Shown: piece after piece, positions 57,744 through 64,000 of the stretch
Numbering within the stretch: the stretch's first letter is position 1
Layout: each line of letters starts with the position of its first letter
Source of the DNA: Janthinobacterium lividum
Lineage (GTDB): Bacteria; Pseudomonadota; Gammaproteobacteria; Burkholderiales; Burkholderiaceae_D
DNA length: 64,000 nt
NCBI RefSeq assembly: GCF_034424625.1
Contig: NZ_CP139976.1
Span: forward strand, 5,084,001-5,148,000
Reading direction: 5' to 3'
The notes under the pieces: generated by a model
What the model was told of the DNA's origin: nothing
What the model saw: the letters and a program-made list of their open reading frames with translations, nothing else
Database searches by the model: none
Translations under genes and position numbers: made by a program

Positions 57744-59942
57744 ATGGAAATTAAAGTCAACTTTCTCGACAAGCTGCGTCTCGAAGCCAAGTTCGACGAT
57801 TTTACGGTCATCGCCGACCAGCCCATCCGCTACAAGGGCGATGGCTCAGCGCCAGGCCCGTTCGATTACTTTTTGGCATCATCGGCACTCTGCGCGGCCT
57901 ACTTCGTGAAGTTGTATTGCGATACGCGCAATATTTCCACGGAAAATATCCGTTTGTCGCAAAACAATATTGTCGATCCTGAAAACCGCTACCAGCAGAT
58001 TTTCAAGATCCAGGTCGAGTTGCCGGCCGATATCTCGGCCAAGGACCGCCAGGGCATCCTGCGCTCGATCGACCGTTGCACGGTGAAAAAAGTGGTGCAA
58101 ACGGGTCCCGAATTCGTGATTGAAGAGGTGGAGAACCTGGACGCCGATGCCCAGGCCTTGCTGGCCCTGAATCCCGCCCCTGGGGCGAATACCTATATCG
58201 TCGGCAAGGATTTGCCGCTGGAACAGACCATCGCCAATATGTCGGGCCTCCTGGCGGGCCTGGGCATCAAGATTGAAATCGCCTCGTGGCGCAACATCAT
58301 TCCGAATGTGTGGTCGCTGCATATCCGCGATGCGCATTCGCCCATGTGTTTCACCAATGGCAAGGGTGCGACCAAGGAAAGCGCGCTGGCGTCGGCCCTG
58401 GGCGAGTATATCGAGCGCCTCAGCAACAACCATTTCTACGCCGGGTCGTTCTGGGGTAACGACATCGCCAACGCGGAGTTTGTCCATTACCCGAACGAGC
58501 GCTGGTTCAAGCCGGGCCGCAAGGATGCGCTGCCGAAGGAGATTCTCGATGCCTACTGCCGCGACATCTATGATGCCGATGGCGAGCTGCGCGGCTCGCA
58601 CCTGATCGACACCAACTCCGGCAATGCCGAGCGCGGCATCTGCTCGCTGCCGTATGTGCGGCAGTCCGATGGCGAGGTCGTGTATTTCCCGTCCAACCTG
58701 ATCGAAAACCTGTACGTCAGCAATGGCATGAGCGCCGGCAATACCCTCGTCGAAGCGCAGGTGCAATGTCTGTCGGAAATTTTTGAGCGGGCCGTCAAGC
58801 GCGAAATCCTCGAAGGCGAAATCGCCCTGCCCGACGTGCCACAGGAAGTGCTGGCGAAATATCCGGGCATCCTGGCCGGTATCGTCGGCCTGGAGGAACA
58901 GGGTTTCCCCGTGCTGGTCAAAGATGCGTCGCTGGGCGGCGTGTACCCGGTGATGTGCGTCACCCTGATGAACCCGCGCACGGGCGGCGTGTTTGCCTCG
59001 TTCGGCGCGCACCCGAGCCTGGAAGTGGCGCTCGAGCGCAGCCTGACGGAATTGCTGCAGGGCCGTAGTTTTGAAGGCTTGAACGACTTGCCGCAACCGA
59101 CGTTTGCCAGCGAAGCCGTCACCGAGCCGAACAACTTCGTCGAACACTTCATCGATTCCAGCGGCATCGTCTCGTGGCGCTTCTTCAGCGCCACGGCCGA
59201 TTACGATTTTGTCGAGTGGGATTTTTCCGGCCACGGCGAAAACTCGAATGCCGAGGAAGCGGCGACCCTGTTCGGCATCCTCGCCGGCATGGGCAAGGAA
59301 GTGTACACGGCCGAGTATGACCAGCTGGGCGCCAAGGCCTGCCGTATCCTCGTGCCCGGTTATTCCGAGGTATATCCGGTCGAGGATTTGATCTGGGACA
59401 ACACCAACAAGGCGCTGCTGTTCCGCGCCGACATCCTGAACCTGCATGGCCTGGACGATGCCAGCCTGGAAGACCTGCTTGACCGCCTGGAAAACAGCGA
59501 GCTCGACGAGTACGGCGACATCGCCACCCTCATCGGCATCGAGTTCGACGAAAACACGGTGTGGGGCCAGCTGACGACCCTGGAATTGAAGCTGCTGATT
59601 CATCTCGTCCTGCAGCAGTTCGAGGAAGCAAAAGAGCTGGTGGAAACCTTCCTGCAGTACAACGACAACACGCTCGAGCGCAAACTGTTCTATCAAGCCT
59701 TGAACGTGGTACTGGAAGTGGAACTCGATGACGAGCTGGAGCTGGACGATTACGTGGTCAATTTCCGCCGCATGTTTGGCGACGCCCGCATGGATGCGGT
59801 GCTGGGCTCGGTGGACGGCAGCGTGCGCTTCTTCGGCCTGACCCCGACCAGCATGCAACTGGAAGGCCTCGACCGGCACCAGCGCCTGATCGACAGCTTC
59901 AAGAAATTGCACGCGGCGCGCGCCAAGGCGGCGGCGCGCTAG
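57744..59942 (+). CDS. OsmC domain-YcaO domain fusion protein
   Basis: The 732-residue cytoplasmic protein has an N-terminal OsmC-like domain (about 1-150) with both redox cysteines kept (C50 in SALCAAYF and C112 in DRCTVKK), as in peroxide-reducing OsmC/Ohr proteins. It then has a full YcaO domain (about 155-560; TNGKGATKESALASALGEY at about 204-222, the ATP/Mg site region) and a C-terminal acidic helical region. YcaO enzymes use ATP to activate amide backbones; E. coli YcaO influences RimO-dependent methylthiolation of ribosomal protein S12. The ATG at 57744 starts the OsmC domain cleanly; a TTG four codons earlier is possible. The isomerase gene follows 78 bp downstream. Confidence 0.93.
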   Translation: MEIKVNFLDKLRLEAKFDDFTVIADQPIRYKGDGSAPGPFDYFLASSALCAAYFVKLYCDTRNISTENIRLSQNNIVDPENRYQQIFKIQVELPADISAKDRQGILRSIDRCTVKKVVQTGPEFVIEEVENLDADAQALLALNPAPGANTYIVGKDLPLEQTIANMSGLLAGLGIKIEIASWRNIIPNVWSLHIRDAHSPMCFTNGKGATKESALASALGEYIERLSNNHFYAGSFWGNDIANAEFVHYPNERWFKPGRKDALPKEILDAYCRDIYDADGELRGSHLIDTNSGNAERGICSLPYVRQSDGEVVYFPSNLIENLYVSNGMSAGNTLVEAQVQCLSEIFERAVKREILEGEIALPDVPQEVLAKYPGILAGIVGLEEQGFPVLVKDASLGGVYPVMCVTLMNPRTGGVFASFGAHPSLEVALERSLTELLQGRSFEGLNDLPQPTFASEAVTEPNNFVEHFIDSSGIVSWRFFSATADYDFVEWDFSGHGENSNAEEAATLFGILAGMGKEVYTAEYDQLGAKACRILVPGYSEVYPVEDLIWDNTNKALLFRADILNLHGLDDASLEDLLDRLENSELDEYGDIATLIGIEFDENTVWGQLTTLELKLLIHLVLQQFEEAKELVETFLQYNDNTLERKLFYQALNVVLEVELDDELELDDYVVNFRRMFGDARMDAVLGSVDGSVRFFGLTPTSMQLEGLDRHQRLIDSFKKLHAARAKAAAR

Positions 59943-60020
59943 GACGACAAGCGGGGGCCGGCGCGGCAGTCGCGCCCCGGCGCAGGAATCAACCCTGCGC
60001 GACCGCATGGAAAAGAGACC

Positions 60021-60620
60021 ATGGCCACACTGGAATTCTGGTTCGATTTCGGCAGCAACTACAGTTACCTGAGCGCCATGCGCATCGACGCGCTGGCGCG
60101 TGAAAAGCAGGTGCAGGTCATCTGGAAACCCTTCCTGCTGGGCGTCGTCTTCAATGCGCTGGGCTGGCAGACATCGCCCTTCATCTTGCAAAAGCTCAAG
60201 GGCGATTACACGTGGCGCGACATGGCGCGCCAGTGCGAGAAATACGCATTGCCATGGCAGCAACCGAGTTCCTTCCCCCGCACGGCCCTGCTGCCCATGC
60301 GCGTGGCGCTGATCGGCGCGGACCAGGGCTGGATTGCGCCCTTTGCGCGCCGCATGATGACGATGAATTTCGCCGAAGACCGCGACATCGACAACCTCGA
60401 AGCCGTCAGCGAAGCCCTGGAGGGGCTGGGCCTCGATGCGCGCACCGTTCTGGCGCTGGCTGTGACACCGGACAACAAGCTGCGGCTGCGCCGCCAGACC
60501 GAGCAGGCACAAGCGCTGAACCTGTTCGGCGCCCCCAACTTCGTCAGCGCTGGGGAATTATTCTGGGGCAATGATCGGCTCGAGGATGCACTGCTGCATG
60601 CGGTAGCCAGCCGCCGTTAA
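60021..60620 (+). CDS. 2-hydroxychromene-2-carboxylate isomerase-like protein (DsbA fold)
   Basis: The 199-residue protein has the kappa-class glutathione transferase/HCCA isomerase fold. It starts LEFWFDFGSNYSYL, where a serine takes the place of the DsbA cysteine, and ends GVPxFV-like (LFGAPNFVSAGELFWGNDRL). In naphthalene degraders such enzymes use glutathione to isomerise hydroxychromene carboxylate; here no aromatic pathway is adjacent, so the role is open. Its stop overlaps, tail to tail, with the stop of the next gene. Confidence 0.9.
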   Translation: MATLEFWFDFGSNYSYLSAMRIDALAREKQVQVIWKPFLLGVVFNALGWQTSPFILQKLKGDYTWRDMARQCEKYALPWQQPSSFPRTALLPMRVALIGADQGWIAPFARRMMTMNFAEDRDIDNLEAVSEALEGLGLDARTVLALAVTPDNKLRLRRQTEQAQALNLFGAPNFVSAGELFWGNDRLEDALLHAVASRR

Positions 60621-61771
60621 ACGCCACTCCCCGCCAGCGCCGCAATCTCCTTCTGCATGTTCTCGATTGCCCGCTCGTTGTACTGGTCGGCAAAGTACGC
60701 ATCGCCAAACAGCTGGCCCGCCTGCGCCTTGCCGCACAAATGCTGCAGGGCCAGGCCCCGCTGCTCGTTGAAGCGCACGGGGTCCACGTGCGCGTATTCG
60801 CGGCCGATGGCTTGCGTATAGGCCTGGTACACCTCGTCATCCTGGCCCAGGATGGCCAGGTCGGCGCTGAGCATGGCGTCTTTCAGCGGATGGCTGATGC
60901 CCGGTCCCTGGAAATGGTCGGTAACGCGTATCAATTGCGCCACATCGAGGTTGTCGCCCGCATCGAGGCCGCTCGCCAGCCACAGCTGGGCGCTCGCCTC
61001 TTCGCTCGAATACAGGGCATCGTCGTCGTGGCTGTAAACGGCGTCGTGGAACCAGAACGCCTTCTTGACCAGCGCGCTGTCGCGCTTGGGCGCAAAAGTA
61101 TTGTCGGCCCACACGCGGATCTCGGACAGGCCGTGCACCAGGTGGTCGAGGTTGTGATAGTGGCGGTCCGCGCCGCCATACGCCTGCGGCCCCGTCAGGT
61201 ACGCGAACCAGTGGTCCGCCAGCGCGATGTCCGCTTGCGAGGCGGTGGCGTAGTTCCACAGCGCTTCCCACTCCTTGCGCAGGCAGTCGAGTATCCACGC
61301 CTGGTAGGCCGGGCCGGGGACGAATTTCTTCATGGTCCAGTTCCAGCCGACGGGACCTTCCAGCGCCTTGACGAAGCTGGAACTGACGGAGCCGAGGTCG
61401 CGCGGCGGCATGACGAAAATCGTCTTGGCGCCCTGCAGCACGTCCACATTGGTTTGCTGGATCAGGTTTTCATAGTCGAAATCGGCCGTCGTGCGGATGC
61501 CGCGGATCAGGTAGTCGCAGCCATGCTTTTTTGCCGCGCGCGCCGTGTAGTCGCCCTTGACGATGACCACCTGCACATTGTCCCAGCCGCACTCGCGCGC
61601 GCTCTGCTCGATGATGCGCTTGCGGTCTTCGGCGGGAAATTGGGGGCGTTTGGCAGGGTTTTGCGACAGGAACACGATCACCTCGTCGGCGAGCGAACGC
61701 GCTTCGCCGATCACCCACATGTGGCCGTTGGTGATGGGGTCGAGGGTTCCTGAAAAGCCGATCTTCTGCAT
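60617..61771 (-). CDS. CoaD-type adenylyltransferase fused to an HD-superfamily phosphohydrolase
   Basis: This 384-residue two-domain protein combines a CoaD-like half with an HD half. Residues 1-165 are a phosphopantetheine adenylyltransferase: GTLDPITNGH (H17), K41 in NPAKRP, YLIRGIR (88-93) and SSSFVKALE, all catalytic positions kept. Residues 175-384 are an HD phosphohydrolase of the COG4339 type: RHYHNLDH (203-210), FHDAVY (H242, D243), SADLAIL (D304). CoaD proteins normally end at about 160 residues. The start at 61771 (MQKIGFSG) has GGAG seven bases upstream. The first half should make dephospho-CoA from phosphopantetheine and ATP; the partner activity is unknown (inference). Confidence 0.9.
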   Translation of the reverse strand: MQKIGFSGTLDPITNGHMWVIGEARSLADEVIVFLSQNPAKRPQFPAEDRKRIIEQSARECGWDNVQVVIVKGDYTARAAKKHGCDYLIRGIRTTADFDYENLIQQTNVDVLQGAKTIFVMPPRDLGSVSSSFVKALEGPVGWNWTMKKFVPGPAYQAWILDCLRKEWEALWNYATASQADIALADHWFAYLTGPQAYGGADRHYHNLDHLVHGLSEIRVWADNTFAPKRDSALVKKAFWFHDAVYSHDDDALYSSEEASAQLWLASGLDAGDNLDVAQLIRVTDHFQGPGISHPLKDAMLSADLAILGQDDEVYQAYTQAIGREYAHVDPVRFNEQRGLALQHLCGKAQAGQLFGDAYFADQYNERAIENMQKEIAALAGSGV

Positions 61772-61865
61772 GCTGCGCTCCATTTGCTTGAATGCTTATT
61801 GCGCAGACAATATATGCCAGCGGCGCGCGCGTCAATGCAACATGCCAAAGATCATGATCAAAACG

Positions 61866-63206
61866 TTATTTTTTCACGGCTTGCGGGAATTCCACGCGCA
61901 CGCACAGGCCGCCCAGGCGCTCGGACTTGTCCAGCACCAGGCGCGCGCCGTGGCGCTCGGCGATGGCCTTGATGATGGCCAGCCCAAGGCCGCTGCCGTT
62001 GGCATCCGTGCCGGGCACGCGGTAGAAGCGGCTGAAGACGCGCTCGCGCTCTTCGGGCGGGATGCCGGGGCCGCTGTCTTCCACGGACAAGGTCACGCCG
62101 ACGGGGCTGGCGCGCAGGTCGATGTCGACCGTGCCGCCCTGCGGCGTGTACTTGATGGCGTTGTCGACCAGGTTGCGCAGCATGATGTTGAGCGCATCGG
62201 CCTGCCCCGCCACCTTGGCCGCATCCATGTGATGCAGGCCCAGGTCGATCTTGCGCGCCTGCGCGATGCCGGCCATGTCGCCCAGCGCGCGCTTGACGAC
62301 ATCGTTCAAGTCCACAGCCTGCAGCTGGTCGCCGCTGGCGGCGCTCGCTTCCTGGCGCGCCAGCACCAGCAGCTGCTCGACCAGGCGCGTTGCCCGCTCG
62401 ATGCCGGCGCTCACGCGGGAAATGGCCAGGCTGCGCTTTTCTTCCGATTCGGCCCGCTCCAGGCTCAATACCTGCAGCTTCAGGGCCGCCAGCGGCGTGC
62501 GCAATTCATGCGCGGCGTCGGCAACGAAATGCTGCTGCGCGTCGAACGCCGTCTTCACGCGACCGAACAGCAAATTCAGTTCATGCACGAGGGGACGCAC
62601 TTCGTCGGGCAAGCCCGCTTCCGAGACGGGCGACAGATCGTCCGCCTGGCGCGCCGCCACCTGCTTGCGCACGCGCGAGACGGGGGCCAGCGAGCCGCTG
62701 ACAACCCACCAGACCACCAGCATCAATATCGGCGCCATCAGCGCGATCGGGCCCACCGTGCGCAAGGCCAGGCTGCCGGCCATGCGCTTGCGCACGGCCA
62801 TGTCCTGGGCAATCTGCACGGTCTGGGAACTGGTTTGCACGGAGAAGATGCGGTAGGTCGTGCCGTTGGCCTTCACATTCGAAAAGCCCAGCACGGCGCG
62901 CTGCGGCAGTTCCGCGCGCGTGATCGAGCGGAACACCTGCACGCCGTCCGGCGTCCATACCTGCACCACCATGTCGTTGTTGACGGGGTCGGCCGGCAAG
63001 GCTTGCGCATGGTTGGCCAGCGGCGCGCCGGAGCGCAGCGACAGGGCCATTTGCTGCATGTGATAGTCAAAAATCTGGTCGGCGTCGTACAGGGCGCTGC
63101 GGTAGGCGATCGACGCCTGCGCCAGGGCCGCCATGATGATGGCCGCCAGCAAAAACCACAGCAGGCGGCCGCGCAGCGAGTGCGTCACCGTGACCTTCAT
63201 CCTCAT
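61866..63206 (-). CDS. Sensor histidine kinase (TctE/QseC-like)
   Basis: The 446-residue protein has TM helices at about 12-32 and 152-171 flanking a periplasmic sensor of about 115 residues, then a HAMP, the phospho-accepting H233 (VADAAHELRTPLAAL) and an ATPase domain (NLVDNAIKYTP, VEDSGPGIP, GSGLGLAI). Its ATG overlaps the response-regulator stop (ATGA). The signal is unknown; TctE-type kinases respond to carboxylates, QseC-type to other cues. Confidence 0.94.
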   Translation of the reverse strand: MRMKVTVTHSLRGRLLWFLLAAIIMAALAQASIAYRSALYDADQIFDYHMQQMALSLRSGAPLANHAQALPADPVNNDMVVQVWTPDGVQVFRSITRAELPQRAVLGFSNVKANGTTYRIFSVQTSSQTVQIAQDMAVRKRMAGSLALRTVGPIALMAPILMLVVWWVVSGSLAPVSRVRKQVAARQADDLSPVSEAGLPDEVRPLVHELNLLFGRVKTAFDAQQHFVADAAHELRTPLAALKLQVLSLERAESEEKRSLAISRVSAGIERATRLVEQLLVLARQEASAASGDQLQAVDLNDVVKRALGDMAGIAQARKIDLGLHHMDAAKVAGQADALNIMLRNLVDNAIKYTPQGGTVDIDLRASPVGVTLSVEDSGPGIPPEERERVFSRFYRVPGTDANGSGLGLAIIKAIAERHGARLVLDKSERLGGLCVRVEFPQAVKK

Positions 63207-63862
63207 GCCTTGGGCACCATGTAACCGAGGCCGCGCACATTCTGGATCAAGTCGCTGCCCAGCTTCTTGCGCAAGCCGTGGATATACACTTCCACGGCAT
63301 TGCTGTTGACTTCATCCTTCCAGCTGTACAGCTTTTCTTCCAGCTGCGCGCGCGACAGCACGATGCCGGGACGCGCGATCAGCGCTTCCAGCACGGCCCA
63401 TTCGCGCGCCGACAGGTTGACGGGATGGCCCTCGGCGATCACTTCGCGCGTCAGCGGATTGATACTCACGCCCTGGTGCTCGAAGATCGGTTCCGGCCGC
63501 CCCGAGGCGCGCCGCAGCAGGGCGCGTATGCGCGCCAGCAATTCGTCGAGGTCATATGGCTTGAGCACGTAATCGTCGGCGCCCGCGTCGAGGCCGGCGA
63601 TGCGCTGCTCGATGGCATCGCGCGCCGTGGCGACCAGCACCGGCGTATCGAGCTTGCGCAAGCGCATCGAGCGCAGCACGTCGAGGCCATCCTTGCGGGG
63701 CAGGCCCAGGTCCAGCAGCACCAGGTCATAGGTCTGCGTCTGCAGGGCCGTATCGGCCATGTCGCCATCCTTGACCCAGTCCACCGCGTAATGCTCGGCG
63801 CGCAGCAGATCGAGCACCACCTCGCCGATCATCGTATCGTCTTCTACCAGCAATAAGCGCAT
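63203..63862 (-). CDS. OmpR/PhoB-family response regulator
   Basis: The 219-residue protein has a receiver domain with the phosphorylated D51 (LVLLDLGLPRKDG), acidic pocket E7-D8-D9, Thr and Lys (LKPYD), then a winged helix (about 120-219, EVNSNAVEVYIHGLRKKLG). It works with the following histidine kinase, four-base overlap. It is 29 bp downstream of the DegP-like protease gene, which may be co-transcribed. Confidence 0.95.
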   Translation of the reverse strand: MRLLLVEDDTMIGEVVLDLLRAEHYAVDWVKDGDMADTALQTQTYDLVLLDLGLPRKDGLDVLRSMRLRKLDTPVLVATARDAIEQRIAGLDAGADDYVLKPYDLDELLARIRALLRRASGRPEPIFEHQGVSINPLTREVIAEGHPVNLSAREWAVLEALIARPGIVLSRAQLEEKLYSWKDEVNSNAVEVYIHGLRKKLGSDLIQNVRGLGYMVPKA

Positions 63863-63891
63863 GGCTTGCCTCTCTCTAGTTACTCTTGTTT

Positions 63892-64000
63892 TCAGCCCAA
63901 ACGCACGGGAATGAAGATCTTGTCCGGTCCCCGCTGGATCAGCAAGGCCACCGACTTGGCGGATTTTTCCACCACGTCGCGCACCTGCTCGACCGTGTTG
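63892..64000 (-). CDS. C-terminus of a DegP/HtrA-type serine protease (cut by window edge)
   Basis: Only the last 35 codons are visible. They read through VEKSAKSVALLIQRG and IFIPVRLG then stop, which is the end of the last PDZ domain in Do-family periplasmic proteases (DegQ/MucD). The catalytic domain is outside the window. The gene precedes a two-component system on the same strand. Confidence 0.75.
   Translation of the reverse strand, partial: NTVEQVRDVVEKSAKSVALLIQRGPDKIFIPVRLG

Overview
The window is GC-rich, densely coded chromosomal DNA from a beta-proteobacterium. The most likely family is Oxalobacteraceae (Janthinobacterium/Massilia/Duganella group). This rests on the paired cyanophycin synthetases with their ABC transporter, the dapA-bamC and pyrG-eno-ftsB neighbourhoods, several TonB-dependent receptors and the overall protein style. 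Genus and species cannot be fixed from the sequence alone. There are about 50 credible protein genes. I see no rRNA, no tRNA that I recognise, no CRISPR array, no transposase and no prophage genes.

Layout. (1) 1-6.6 kb: cyanophycin locus, with a truncated-by-window ABC transporter (minus) divergent from cphA' and cphA (plus). cphA' has lost the ATP-binding P-loop of its Mur-ligase half. (2) 6.7-15.6 kb: a GGDEF/EAL protein, a TonB receptor, a small unknown gene, and an RpiR-type regulator with a class-III aminotransferase. (3) 15.8-18.6 kb: a membrane Ser/Thr kinase with TPRs, translationally coupled to an unknown protein. (4) 18.9-25.2 kb: mutS with an overlapping secreted-protein gene, slyD, roxA and an Ala-rich lipoprotein. 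(5) 25.5-32.8 kb, minus strand: bamC, dapA, a methyltransferase, a site-2 protease, yciO, htpX, a PHP phosphatase and an alpha/beta hydrolase. (6) 33-38.6 kb: gamma-carbonic anhydrase, hslO, and a TonB receptor plus glycerophosphodiesterase operon behind a four-unit Pho-box array. (7) 38.7-43.1 kb: a 30-residue membrane peptide, ftsB, eno, pyrG and a PRC-barrel protein. (8) 43.2-48.6 kb: a Fur-boxed haem operon, chaN-exbB-exbD-tonB-receptor. (9) 48.7-57.3 kb: an FAD oxidase, GNAT, an SOS-boxed dnaE2 without imuAB, a PhzF homologue and a fourth TonB receptor. (10) 57.7-64 kb: an OsmC-YcaO fusion, a DsbA-fold isomerase, a CoaD-HD phosphohydrolase fusion, a two-component system and the tail of a DegP/HtrA protease.

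Themes. Phosphorus, iron and nitrogen handling recur: Pho-controlled uptake of a phosphorus source, Fur-controlled haem uptake, and cyanophycin storage of nitrogen and carbon. The most unusual features are a dispersed intergenic palindromic repeat family (five copies, with compensatory changes in the central hairpin), the CoaD-HD fusion, the Pho-box array in front of a TonB receptor/GDPD pair, and the coupled kinase/unknown-protein pair. Starts were chosen from Shine-Dalgarno spacing and family length and are stated where they matter.
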